DNA from: Malachius bipustulatus
Lineage: Eukaryota; Arthropoda; Insecta; Coleoptera; Melyridae
Length of the DNA: 64,000 nucleotides
Assembly (NCBI GenBank): GCA_910589415.1
Contig: OU342634.1
Location: 19,031,144 to 19,095,143 of the forward strand
Direction of reading: 5' to 3'
Positions within the stretch are counted from its first letter, which is position 1. Each line of letters starts with the position of its first letter. The position numbers and the translations under genes were made by a program. The notes beneath the pieces were generated by a model, which was given only the letters and a program-made list of their open reading frames with translations, had not been told where the DNA came from and searched no databases. Shown piece after piece: positions 36,810 to 48,993 of the stretch.

Positions 36810-39800
36810 TTATAATTTTTTAGACTTCTGTCTCACACATTTTACGATAGAAGCCCAGCCCTTCATTATTTTAAAGTCAGCTTTAATTATTGTAGGAAGA
36901 AAAGCAGCTATGATGGAGGTTTTTTTAAGAGATGCCTTTACTAGTACTTTGGACAGGCAAGCGGCGTCATGTTTACATGCTTCTGATTCTGACAAAAAAC
37001 CCTCAGCTACTTTCATATTAGCTTTGATTTTGTCATCCAATTTAAGCAAAGTGCCTTCTTCTTCATTCAGTTTTTTTGATACACATTCACTTTGCTCCTG
37101 GTTGAGTTCTTTCGCAAGTTTCTCAACGTTGACCCTATTTTTTACCATAAGTGCTTGGATCTTCTCGTCTTCAGTTCTTAGAATTTTCTGCATCTTTTTG
37201 ACGACAGCCTTGATGATTCCTTCTAATTTATTTCCTAACTGAGCTTGCAGAATTATTTGACTATTATTTCCTGGTTGAGCTTGCTCTTTAACGGTATTAT
37301 TATCTGGTTCAACTTGTTCAACGATTTGACTGCTTCCTGATTGATCTTGTGTAATCTGTTGACTGCTGTTACCATCAGTACTAACTTCAGCATTCTAAAA
37401 ATATACAGAATTCATTTTTATATTAAATTTTTATTAATTTATAAAAAGTTGGGGTAAATATTATTAAATCAAGACATCAGTATCTCTTAAGATAATGTCA
37501 TATTTCTTGGCGAATAAGATTTGCTATATTTCAAATTACTAACTGACATTAATTAAGGACTTCAAAACTGGAAGAGATTGAGGTCAATCATTTCTTTTTA
37601 AGACTACTGGGCTATTTTATGATAATGTTAAAGGATACATTATTTTGAGATAAAATTAAAATGCACCCCAAGGTGGTGGCTGCATTGCACGACGTCAGTC
37701 CCAGTACCAGAGACAACATACTATAAAGAGACCGTCAGATCGACGGACGAAAATGGGTACACTGTTCACGCGCATTCCGGTAGCGCATCGCGCATTGCGG
37801 ACGATTTCTAAACTAAAATGAAGCTGCCTTTAGATCTAAATTCTCATTTTGACATAATCTGACGTTTAGTTTTGCAATTGTGTAAAATTTGATTTGTTTA
37901 ATTTCAGTATTTTATCAAACTAATAATAAATTTTAGATGAAACTTTACCTTGAAAGTATTTAGAAATATAATTTATAATAATTTACCCAATTAATAACAG
38001 TATAACGTAAAACGTTCGCATATTTGTTGACTTTTTGAAAGGTCAGTGCAATATATCCTGTTTCATGCTCTTGTAAGTAATAAAAATTATTTTAAATAAA
38101 TCGAAAAAAACTCTTTCTGAATGCGAAATAATTGTTTTAGGAACCACATTCTGTCTGCGTCTTGGTTTAAAAGCAATTTCTAATCACAACGATGGATCTA
38201 TCAAAGTTATGAATACAACACCCAAGAAAAACTGCATTAAAACACTATTAGAAGGTAGATAAAGGAATACAAATCTTTTGAGATGCTGAGATTCTGAGGT
38301 GCTGCGGTGTGTGTTATCTTCTCTGTTTATACTTATTTAGTTTGGTACATTATACTATTGGGCATTTTATTATGTAAAGAAGTTCACGTGACCGGCGGGC
38401 CCTCTTCGGAGCTGGAAACCTCAAAAAATGGGCCGCTTTTTTTGTTGCCTGAAAAACTCTGAATAAATTCAGGCATATTCTTTGATAAAAATAAGTATTT
38501 TTTGTTTCTTGGTGTTTCTCTGCTAAAACTCTTCCTTCTCAGTAAAAGCATCAAATGATGGTCTATGAATTCTTTGTCTTGATATTTCTTACAAAAGAAG
38601 GAAGCAGTATGAAGAAAAAGTTTATTTATTTTTGTCTAAAGAATATGCGTAAATTTTTCCATAATTTTTGAGAATAAGAGGGCTAATCATCTGTAGAAGG
38701 ATAAATCGCCTTTTGACTCCGCGAGTTTTTCTTTAAGACACCTGCTGCTTCACGTGAAACTAATGAATCAAAAAAATTAAGTTTTTTATAATTTTTTTCA
38801 GATAGATCCTTTTTCGGCTTCCCTCTTGAAGAGAACCCAGTTACGTGACCTACCACTTCGGTAGTTCGTAGCTATAGAGGTATATATACACATCTTAACC
38901 AAGCGACGGCGTCTGCGGTGCACGATCCAGCAGATGATGGCTGGAATGCCTTTTATGTTAAAATTATTAACAACAATATTATTATAATAATATTTTTTTT
39001 CTGGAAAACTCTTTCCATGTTGAGAAAACTGGTTAAATAGAAGCATCTTCTGTAAAAACTGAACCTGTATTTATGTGAAGAAAATTTTGTAGGAAGCATT
39101 TGTTACAATTATTAAGTATACTCGTATATATTGTGCATCTATTAAGAATAAAGAAGTTTTATATTGATGCCTCGAAGTTTATTTGCTGAAGTGGCGACAC
39201 TTCAACCGTAAAAATAATTTTTCAAATAATAATTAGGTATAAATTTAAATTTGAATATCCCGCGCTTACCAATGATATCTCCGGTAGCCCAGGTAGTCGC
39301 CACCGTCGCAGGTTACCTAGAGTCTAACGTGTAATCGAACACTCTATTATATTATCTTTCTCTATGCCCAGTACTATGGACGACATTTTTCACCTACTAT
39401 GATTACGGTGAGGCGCAAGCGGGATTTTAGATAAGAAAGGGAACCAGAAAATATTTAACAACCACGTTTGAATAGAAAATACAGGGTGTACCAGCTCGAT
39501 TTAGACAACGGTAAGGGCCGTGTAGGTCTCGTCAAGACGAAACGTTTTTTTATTTGAAGTTTTTTGATTTGGACCTTCGTTGCGGGAATATGGCCGACTT
39601 CCGGTTTTTAGTTTTTTGGCTCCAGTTTCGGCATTTTTAAGTTCTCGCCCACACTGAAACTAGTTTTGGAAACTCCTTAGCTTCAGTTACAACTTTCATA
39701 TTGAAGTCAAGGTTCTATCTCGGTTGGATTCAAAATGGCGACATGCCCAAGACTTTAAATTTTAAGTCTTTGAATCAATTCAAATTGAATCAAATTGAAA

Positions 39801-40481
39801 AATTAAGATAAAAATTCATAAGACATTATGAATGATTAACAAAAGACAAAAGACCCTATTCTTTTGTAAAAATTAGCAAAAGGCACATCATATCACCACG
39901 TCACCAAGAAGATCTTAAACATGTTTTCCCCAAAGACTAAAAATATCAAAAAACTAATTTCAGTTCAGTGTTTATTTTGAGAAAAAAGAGACACAAAAAA
40001 GACAAAATAACAAAACAAAGATATTTAAAAAAATATTGTACGAAAACTGTAAATCATCTATGAAAAATTAAACATCTTAGGTTCTGGATTATGATTTCTT
40101 CCATCTATTTATTTTTTTCAAAAATCAGTTGAAAACGAAAAATAACACCAAAGTGGCATCACCTTCACGGATTTTTTAGGGTGTAGCATAAAAAATATTA
40201 CTTAAGGGCGAGGAATCATTTAAAATGAAAATAATTCATAGAAAAGGTAAATTAAGACAAAAATCTACCAAAGATTTCACTTCACGACTATACAAACAGC
40301 GTCCCTTTCACAATTTTCTATATTTTTCATTCTTCTTGTTTTTTTCTTTATACAATAATTTTACTTTTTCTCGAATTCATACACTAATAAAGAAACTCTA
40401 AAAGAATACACTAAAGAAACTCACCATACAAGTAGAAATTAAAGCAAAAATAAGAACGAAAGTTAGTTTTGTGGCAGCCAT
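36810..40481 (-). CDS. small secreted four-cysteine protein, paralogue 3
   Basis: Exon 1 is 40481-40425 (19 codons, signal peptide with FVLIFALISTCM, donor ATG|GTGAGT). Exon 2 is 37394-36810, after the acceptor TTTTAG. They meet in phase 0 across a 3 kb intron and give 213 residues. After the signal lies a long Gln/Ser/Asn-rich linker of roughly 60 residues with a repeated flavour (SQIVEQ, SQIILQAQ). The core follows, with SECVSKKLNEEEG, EACKHDAACLSKVLVKAS and IVKCVRQ. The family core, intron position and signal exon match the gene at 34114. The linker grows from paralogue 1 to 3, which may reflect a role as a spacer or glycosylated segment. The function is unknown. Confidence 0.8.
37395..40424. 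other. large intron of secreted paralogue 3, with repeat relics
   Basis: This is a 3 kb intron. A single foldback arm starts TA|CAGGGTGTACCAGCTCG at 39482. A less AT-rich stretch near 37660-37810 and another near 38810-38950 show no domain that I recognise. The latter may be an old retroelement tail, as AATAAA follows near 39147. Confidence 0.35.
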
Positions 40482-41176
40482 TATGTGTTCAAAACTATAA
40501 CTTGACAAAAAATAATAATAATGTAATCGACCTGTTCGAAACCTTTTATTTTATAATAATTTGTATAGTCTGTCTCTATTTTTTGATATGTACCTATTCG
40601 TCTTTCTTGATTGTTAAGAAAAAATTGGTACATGTCTCTAAATATGAAAAAACTATTTAATTTTTTTATATCCTAACTTACATGTTTCTGGAAATTATAT
40701 GAAAAGCAGATTATTAGGTATTACAAAAAAATTATTATCATAAATGCTACAAATAATAAGTGACGAGAAATTATAATTATATTCTTAATTATATTGCAAC
40801 GCATATCCGCTCAGAAAAACAAATTACATGGTGTGTATGTTTTTAAAAAAATACACTTTCACCATAAAGGGATAAGGGGGCCTTTTTATAACTTTTTCAA
40901 AACTCTTTGACATTTTAAGAACATAAGTGTCGTAATTTTCAGCTTTTTGTAGTCTTTTCTTTTTTTTTGTAAGTAATAAACTTATTATTAATTAAAACCA
41001 CTTAATTTTTTACGGAGGGAGCATCGCTCTTAACTAGGTACATAATGTAAGACAAAGTCGCTCCAACCTAATAGCAATTTTGGATTTCGAGAACTAGCTC
41101 ATTCTTTCCAGATACAAGTTTACCACATAAATAGTTGAATAGACGCACACAAACATCCATATAATTAAATACTATA
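40482..41176. other. intergenic, nothing recognised
   Basis: AT-rich upstream flank of secreted paralogue 3. Part of it (about 40500-40570) resembles 35180-35250 upstream of paralogue 2, which is consistent with a duplicated promoter region. Confidence 0.4.
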
Positions 41177-41640
41177 CCGGGTGTCCCAGATAATAGTAAC
41201 TACATGGGGATCTTGAAAACGGCAAGAGATACAGGGTCGGTTAAATTAGAGAAAAGTTGCACAATTTGATGCTTAATAAGAATTTGATTTTTTATTTTTT
41301 TTTTAATATTTTCAGTCGTTGCTGAAATATTCTGAAAAAACTGAAAAATCAAAATTTCTTATTTTACCCATATCTTTTTTATTATTGAAAATTAATTAAT
41401 TATTTTATGTATAAGCTTACATAAGTCGTCAAAAGCTATCCGTTTGACATTACAAAAATTTTCAAAGCCAACTAGATCCCAAAGTTTTCATAGCCAACTT
41501 TTGTTTTTCTTATGGCCGCCATATTGTTTTTCTATGTCATTCGGTATGAAAAAAATAATGGAAACCAAAACTTATATAAACTTCAAAAAATAAATTTCAA
41601 AAATTTTTATTCTTCTTTTTCCTTAAAAAAAGACAACTTT
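41177..41640 (+). mobile_element. single foldback arm
   Basis: TA|CCGGGTGTCCCAGATAATAG starts the arm. GAGATACAGGGTCGGTTAAA at 41227 and CTGAAAAATCAAAATTTCTT follow. It is related to the left arm of 15999-16997 but has no partner. Confidence 0.5.
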
Positions 41641-42225
41641 TTAGATAGAATATCATAGAGAAACTAACAAAACCATGAGGCTTGTTTTTCTTCGAAATAA
41701 ACTTGTTGGCTACATGCAGAAGGGTATCTGGCTAAGGAAGTAAGAAAGAAGAAGAAATTTATATTCACGGCATCCGATGTCTGAACTCTGAAGTCTGAAC
41801 GAATAGTGAACTTTCAAAAATCTTTAACAAGTTTAGGCCAAATAGCTGGTAAAAGCTAAAGGCCATAAACACTAAAAAAAAAAAGAAAACGGAATATTTT
41901 TATTTTATTATTGATTGATTCTGTCTCTGTCTCTCTGTCTGTGTCTGTACTGTCTGTTCTGTGTCTGTGATCAGATCGCAACTCGCAAGGCAATGAATTA
42001 CAAATTAAAGGAATAATGAGGAATTAAGAATTAAGATAAGAATTAGATTGATTATAGATAGAACCATCGTGATCCTTGATCTGTGATATACAAAAATGTT
42101 TAAATAGTGTCACATTTTCAATTAGTAAATTAATTAGAGTAATTATTGGCTTTGCAACATTCTTCACCACAAGAATCAAGAAGACCTGAACCATACTAGT
42201 TTGGTACCTACCTACCCAAAAAACA

Positions 42226-42936
42226 ATGGAGAAGTTAACAGAAGTGGTAGTCAAACCTCTTCAGCAACCTTCGATGTACCTTAAACCCCTAACAATGTAT
42301 TACACCCACAACAGCAAACCCAGAAGTTGGGACCTTCTCTGCATTCACGACAGCGTCTCCATCCTTATCTATAATATAAGCCGCAACGTTCTTGTCTTTG
42401 TAAAACAATTTAGGCCGCCCGTCTACTTAGGTAGCATTCCAGAAGAAGACCGGAAGGATGTGGTCGACACCAGCAAGTACCCCGCCAAGCTGGGAGTTAC
42501 CCTGGAGCTTTGCGCTGGGATCGTAGATAAAGCTAAGCCTCTAGTTGAGATAGCCAAAGAAGAAGTGTTGGAAGAGTGTGGGTATGATGTACCGGTAAAT
42601 GCTATGGAAAGAATTGGTTAGTTTCGCATTGAAATTAATAATTGCAAACTGAGAACATTATAAAATGACCTTTTGATGTAGGAAGTTTACAACATTTTCT
42701 TTACAGGTTCTTGCCGCGTAGGTGTTGGAACGTTCGGCGCTATTCAGACGTCTTACTACTGTGAAGTGACGGATGCTATGAAAGTGTCAGAAGGTGGGGG
42801 CGTGGGAGATGAAATCATAGACATTGTAGAAATGTCAATTCCAGATGTAAAGAAGTTGATCACCCAGGATCATGTAGATAGTCCTCCTAGTTTGCTTTAT
42901 TCCCTGTATTGGTTCCTTTATAACAAAGATAAATAG
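42226..42936 (+). CDS. NUDT14: UDP-sugar pyrophosphatase, Nudix hydrolase 14 type
   Basis: The family hydrolyses UDP-glucose and ADP-ribose to the sugar phosphate and a nucleoside monophosphate in the cytosol. Exons 42226-42616 and 42707-42936 join in phase 1 (ATTG|GTTAGT, TTACAG|GT) and give 206 residues; the human protein has 222. HDSVSILIYN and VKQFRPPVYLG (about residues 41-67) are typical of this subfamily. The Nudix helix is KEEVLEECGY at about 111-120, with Lys where the general motif has Arg, as in NUDT14. GGGVGDEIIDIVEM follows near the end. A polyadenylation AATAAA is at about 42957. The gene is convergent with the eIF2B delta gene, and a TTAA-flanked MITE sits in the gap between them. 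Confidence 0.92.
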
Positions 42937-43020
42937 GTTTTACTTAATTTATTTCGTAATAAATATATCAATTTTCAATTTAAGAATAATAATTATTTTC
43001 TCATACTTTTATTATTCCTG

Positions 43021-43648
43021 TTAACACGTTGAGCACGGGTGTAGTGGAAAAAATGGAGGTCCACTAGACGGGGGTTCAATTTGGGCTTTTTCAGATATAT
43101 ATATAGTCTGTATGAAGTATATACTGTATGCTTTTTGTTTGAAAACAGCATTTTTTTGTCAAAAATTTTGAAAACATTTTTGAGGCATCACGTTGATGCC
43201 TCGCCGTCTTTAGCATAAAATTCTGTTCACTAAGACGGCGAGGCATCAACATGATGCCACATTATAAGCTATAGATTGGCTAATCCAAGAGGTTCTTTTC
43301 CGTGAATTCTCCGCTATCATTTTTTGTATGCACTGTAACTACCAAACAATTGCTCGCAAACACTAAATTGTACGTTATAACACTTATATCTCACACAGAC
43401 CACCCATGCTGTTCTCTAAAATCAGTAAATCGAGTAGTATAATAAAAATTCAAGGACGGGTTGGCAGAAACTGTTCCTATAGACGGCTATCCTAGATATT
43501 CCATGCATACAGCATTATAGTGAGACATCAGACTGAGCCACACCGTCCCGAAATCCTTTTCACGTGAGACACTCATAGATGTCTCGCCGGCCCGATGAAC
43601 AATTCAGTGAGGCATCAATGTGATGCCTCGCCGTGCTCAACGTGTTAA
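43021..43648. mobile_element. TTAA-flanked, piggyBac-like MITE
   Basis: The element is bounded by TTAA on both sides. Its terminal inverted repeats are CACGTTGAGCACGG and CCGTGCTCAACGTG. The length is 628 bp and there is no transposase. Near-palindromes around GAGGCATCACGTTGATGCCTC recur at about 43180, 43240, 43560-43590 and 43610. TTAA duplication is the hallmark of piggyBac-type transposition, so I infer mobilisation by such an enzyme. Confidence 0.8.
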
Positions 43649-43839
43649 TAATATATCCTGACAATTTCAAAGAGTTGAATAATCACATTTTCAGAACTGT
43701 GAGGTCTTGTTTCTTGCATCTACCCTCATGACAAGAATTTTATTAAAAGCAAACTCAATAATGCAAATAAAAAACACTACAACTATAAAATAATCAAATC
43801 CTTTACTATATTTCTAATTTTTTATGTACAAATTTTCAA

Positions 43840-45990
43840 TTAAAATACTTCATTGAACTTGATGCGCAAGATAACAGGCACGCTGGAGCAAGGCAATACA
43901 CCCAATTCCGTTATGGAGGCGGTCACCAAATCCTTAGGAGTGACATCGTACAGAAGATTCAGCTTTGTAACTTTCGACAAATTTGATTTAGTTTGGGTAA
44001 AATATCTTCCTCCGTTCTTCTCTTTATCCAGTAATTCTAAAGTCTCAGAGTTAGCTAGAAGAAAATAAATAAATAAATAAAAGTAAACTTATTCATGAAA
44101 CTAGTCTGACATGACATGAAAGTGACATACCTATTTCATTCAAACCGATCGAATCTGTTTGTGTACGTTCACAAAACTTATAAGTCTCACAACAAACCAA
44201 TACAGGTTTTTTGTCTGCTTGAGCTACTGCAGCTACTTGTGCTGTTCCTGAAAAATTGAAACAAGCATTCAATATTTGCTAATCGATCATAAAAATATAT
44301 ACACACCTATCCTGGAAATAACGCTGCCATTGGCTAGAAGAGCGTGGGTTCCAAGGAATACTTTTGAGACAAGTGGCATAATGAAACTGATGGCGGATAT
44401 TAAACAATATGAACAACGTACTCCAGCTTCAGTTAATGTTTTCAGCAACTCCCGGCCTTCAAATAAAGGCCCACCATCTACTATAATCACTGCAAACTCC
44501 TTGCCTGATCCGAAAGCATCAAGCAGAATTTTGCAAATCAGCGAAGAACTTGAAAAAAAATACAATTAGGATATTTATTATAAAATATCTAAATCAAATT
44601 TCACGTTATATTTGAATCTAACTCACCATCCATAAGTTAAAATAACATCACCATTAGCGATTTTCTCATCAGCTTTCAAACTAATTGCTTTCCCTGCGAT
44701 ATCAATTTCATCTCTAATGTATGTGTTGATTATGTTTTCTAAATGTTTTTTCTTTGCTTTGTCAGACAATTCAGAGTCGACTTTAGTCGAGTGAATTTTA
44801 AAGTATCTAATCGCATTCTGCATACTGACTGAAAATGTTCTAAACGTTTGCAAATATTCTATTCCATTTTGCAAGACCGATTCCAAGTACCGACAGAATT
44901 CTTGATTTTCCGGAGGCTTCAGATCTCGCACTAACTGAATCAGAGCTAATAGTAGAGCCCGACATCTTAAATTCGATCCTACAATTTTCATTGTGCAAAA
45001 CTGTATGCCCAATTTAATAAATTCTGGATGGATTCCCTTTATATTTAACAGATTCGTATTCAATTCTTGTTTCTTGTAACTCTCTTCTAAATGACTTACA
45101 AGTAACACGGGCTTGGAAACAATTTTCTTCACAATTTTTTTATTATCTAATACATTTGCAGGTGTTTGTGTTAAATTTGTGACTGTTTTATTCCCTTTCA
45201 CCTCAGGTGGTACCTCTTTTGTTAACAAGGGCTCCTCTTTTATTACTGAAGACTTATTTTCAGAGACATTTTTTGTCTCTTTGATTTCTTTGTTTATATT
45301 ACTTTCCAACTGTGCATTCTTAAGTTGCCTTTGAGCTTCCTGTTCCTCTCGTCGCTTAGCTCGTAACTGAGCTTTGGATAAATTTCCCGTTGCTTCCTGT
45401 CCCTTGTTTCCTCCTTGTTCTGCCAACTTCTTTTCCCATTCCAGTCTTCGCAGCTCCTTTTCTAATTTTTTGGCATCATTTTGATTCTGCTGAGTATTGC
45501 TTTCTTCTCGAGTAATACACGGTTTTTCAGGTGTTTTCTGTTTCTGTTTTTCTTGCTTTTTAGAGAGCTTTCCAGATGAGCTTTCAGTGTTTTCTGAAAA
45601 TGGAAACGGTGAAAACAACCACTATTATTTAAGAGATCAAAACTGACAATATCGCTCTGCTCTAATAATTACTTGTACGGAAAACTTAGGCCTCATTTTT
45701 AGAAAATTACAGCCCAGGGTGGTTCTAGAGATTATTAGAAACTTTATGCACATAATTAAACCTGTCCCTATGCTATTTTTATTCCCATATATTTTAGACA
45801 AAATATCCCCTAGAAAAAGCTTTTACCCATACCCTGAAACCAAAACATCATTCCGGTTCAAGCAAAGAGGTCGAATAACTTGGCACTATTATCAATTGTT
45901 AATTTTTGTTATTTGATTAATAATAATTATTCTATTGAACAATATAATAGAAGCACACTTACTGGACTTGTTTCCTTTCTTATTTTCCAT
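43840..45990 (-). CDS. EIF2B4: translation initiation factor eIF2B, delta subunit
   Basis: eIF2B exchanges GDP for GTP on eIF2. The delta subunit belongs to its regulatory core, which senses phosphorylated eIF2 in the stress response. Exons on the minus strand are 45990-45963, 45593-44627, 44548-44307, 44247-44131 and 44054-43840. Their sum is divisible by three and gives 522 residues; the human protein has 523. All junctions are GT-AG and in phase. The first exon, MENKKGNKS, leads into a Lys/Glu/Gln-rich, disordered N-terminus of about 150 residues. The conserved C-terminal Rossmann-like eIF2B domain follows, with [16 protein letters not shown] across exons 2-3, [35 protein letters not shown], and the closing [16 protein letters not shown] typical of delta subunits. 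A TTTATT (AATAAA on the minus strand) is at 43739-43744. Confidence 0.95.
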
Positions 45991-47254
45991 TTTGAAGCTC
46001 TCTACTTTGGAAAAGAAAACACTTTACAATGATTTTGGCCACACAACCTTTCTGAATTGAATTTGTGGGTTTATTTTACTTCTCCAGTTAACAAAAATAT
46101 AAATTATACTAGACATACGGTTTCAAATTTGCAATCCTTGTTAATTATTGCATCACTAACTTAAGAATTATTTACTTTACTTTTTACTTTTTTATTTTTT
46201 TGGAATTACAGCCTAACCTAAGTTTTTCCTGTCAACAGTTATCGACATTATTGAAAGATGACGTTAGTCATAACAATTAGTCTCTTAGAAACTAAAACAT
46301 CCGGAAGGACTACAATGTTAATAGATGGTACGCTTCGGTGTGACGTCACTAGAAGGGCTAAGTTGAAATAGTTCCAGATAAACAAACCGTTGCCGTTGTT
46401 GTCAGTTTTGTATTTAGTTGCAGTTTGAAGTTCACATCGTGAATGTGGTCCTGAAGTTTGATTTATGTACGGATGCAAAAAAAAAAAACGTTTTTTATAC
46501 AAGCCATTTGTTTTTATTGTTTTATAACGGTTTTTTTTAATTCGTTTTTCATGTTTTTTTTAATCAATTCGCTGACTGAAGTGATTTTTCATCATTCTGT
46601 AAGATCCCAAGGTCAGAGTGGCGTAATGTGAAGTTACTAAATTCAATCTATCAACGTTCCATTAAATTTCAAGTATAAATTTTAAAATAATCTGGCTAAA
46701 CAGTTTACTTGAGAGTCTCGAGACACCTGTCATTTGTCATTTCACTCACATCACTCAGTCACTGCACCTTTAAAATATTTTTTTAGTTTTCAAGTTTTCC
46801 CCTTGTTTTAAACTGACTAAAGTTATTAGGATGTTATGTTCGTTTTATTGTAATAATAAACAGTGTATGTTTGTATTGTTTGTTTGTTATCAGTTTGCCT
46901 TTGATTTTGCTTCAAAAAATAATAAAAACGGGGTCGTTGTTTTAAAACAAAAAAGACCTCTGTTTTAAAACAATTAAAAAACAAACACGACGTTTGAAAA
47001 CATTTGCATGCCTAGTTGGATTGAACTAAATCATATTTTAGGTTTTCGTAGTCTGCCGGTAATTTAATTTTTTACTATAAATACTGCTTTTACTTTTACT
47101 GTAATCTACGACACAATTTTACAACAATTTTCCTTGTTTTCAGTTTTCATGGTAATTATTTTTAAAAACTGATGGTTTAAATATATTTTCTAATTTCTAT
47201 GCAATTTAGAAACAACAAAGAACGCTAGCTTCAGTAGTAGAGTTAAACTCTATA
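45991..47254. other. upstream region of the eIF2B delta gene, nothing else recognised
   Basis: AT-rich sequence with a promoter presumably just above 45990. No further exon is seen. Confidence 0.4.
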
Positions 47255-47638
47255 CAGAGGGTGTTGATTTTCAAAACGGGCCATAGGGAATAGAAATAGA
47301 GTATAGCATTGTAAAATGTAAATGTTGCTCATTTTAACGTTACATTCTAATAATATGGACAAAAATAATTATTGTCAAAACGTAGAAACGTCATTGTTGT
47401 TTAGGCAAGGCATGCTATTTTGTGATTAGACATTAACAATTACTTGAATTTTTACTGAAGAATTTTAGAAAACAACGTGAAATTAAATTAATTTCTGATG
47501 TCAAGCGTTATGCGCAATAATTTTAGCTTCATTTTGATACCAAAACCATTTCTGTCAGTTTAAACGGCGAGCAGGAATCCTCAAAAACCACTTTCGCAAT
47601 GCTAATCCCTATGGCCCGCTTTGAAAATCAACACCCTG
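47255..47638. mobile_element. foldback element, 384 bp, TA-flanked
   Basis: TA|CAGAGGGTGTTGATTTTC with AAAACGGGCCATAGGGA is mirrored by TCCCTATGGCCCGCTTTG and AAAATCAACACCCTG|TA. The centre is AT-rich and non-coding. Confidence 0.8.
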
Positions 47639-48069
47639 TATATGTATATGTTTATGGTATAAAGTCATTACACAAATTAAAAATTATAAAAGAACGAAAA
47701 AATAAGCTCAATTGCTCAATCAATTGTTGCAAAATAAAATATCTTGTGTGGCACCGTTTACAACCGATGGATCAACCGCGGTGAATAAAAGAATTCGTCC
47801 CTGACTGGCTGCCTCATGAAATGTAAAATAACTAAAATATATGAAGAATTTTGTATTCCATTTCAATGCAGTAGAATCAAAAAACCTTCGTATTTCAGGC
47901 AACGAAACAGGAATGTTAATTTTTGTGTAAAACTACAAACTGTCATAAAAGTCTACGAAATCCAAAATCCAATGAAAACCCCTCTCTACTATAGTGATAT
48001 GGTTCTAATTTATTGACGAAATCCTAAAAGTCTAATCAGTATAATCAATAATCTAATCTAAAAGTCAGT
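47639..48069. other. intergenic, nothing recognised
   Basis: AT-rich. Short open frames on both strands show no domain. Confidence 0.3.
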
Positions 48070-48308
48070 CAGGGCCGGTTGTTCAAACGTCAATTAAAAA
48101 TTTTGAGATAATTACTGATTTTAAATTGCAAATTTTGAAAATACGGCGAATATAATTAATGATCTTGTATTTTTAATCAATAATTAACTCTTCTTAAAGG
48201 GAGCAGAATCCATTTTCAGAAATATCAGACCAATGGTTCGATAATACAGGGCATTTTAAAATCAGTAATTATCTGAAAATTTTTAATTAACGTTTGAACA
48301 ACCGGCCC
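48070..48308. mobile_element. short palindromic MITE with GGGCCGGTTG ends
   Basis: GGGCCGGTTGTTCAAACGTC and its mirror GACGTTTGAACAACCGGCCC (one mismatch) bracket about 240 bp. TCA stands on both sides and may be a 3 bp target duplication. The inner arms repeat ATTACTGATTTTAAA. Confidence 0.75.
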
Positions 48309-48310
48309 TC

Positions 48311-48548
48311 AGTATTATAAAGGCTCATTAATTAGGCTGACGGGATGAAGGCTCATTAGGCTGACGGGCAGATTTCTGTGCTCGTTTTTGAAGCTAATAT
48401 CGACGTCAAATGACTTTTATTAACATTTTTGTAATCCCTTTCATGTCAAGAATAGATAAATTTAAAAAATTACCACTTATAGACTCGATACTTTCTTTAG
48501 AAATGGCCACAGACATCTGCCCGTTAACTTAATGAGCCTTTATAATAC
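48311..48548. mobile_element. MITE family B, copy 1
   Basis: The end ATTATAAAGGCTCATTAA faces TTAATGAGCCTTTATAAT. Inside, GGCAGATTTCTGTGCTCG and GAAGCTAATATCGAC match the copy at 63179-63395. A short internal duplication of GGCTCATTAGGCTGACGGG is specific to this copy. Confidence 0.7.
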
Positions 48549-48993
48549 CCGCTGTAAAAGTACGAAAATATGAAACACCTCGGATCGTGAATACCTCTAT
48601 AATTATTATAATTTGATTTATAATAGATTTATGTAATTTTCTCATGAAAAACTTTTTGTCCTAAATATCCGTCATTGAAAGGCCACAAATAAGAAAAGGA
48701 AAATATAAACACTAGCTAAATAGCTGAAATAGATGATAAAGTCATTTATTTGATTTAAAGAAGAAGAAAACATTTGTGGTTATGTTCCCTCCCCTCAACT
48801 AAAATCCAAAATGTTGATGAGAAATAAGAAATAAGTGTTGGAAAAAAAAATTGTAAATATTCCAAACTTTTCAACCAAATAAGTTTCAAGTTTTTACATA
48901 AAATGTTTCAGATGCGAATTTCTGTTTTAAAAGGACGGTCTTATACACTGGAATAAGTATTTTCTTTAAAAACTAATCTCTAGATTTCTCAGG

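Noticed and set aside
36763..37242. 159-codon plus-strand frame
   Set aside because: It is antisense to the main exon of secreted paralogue 3.
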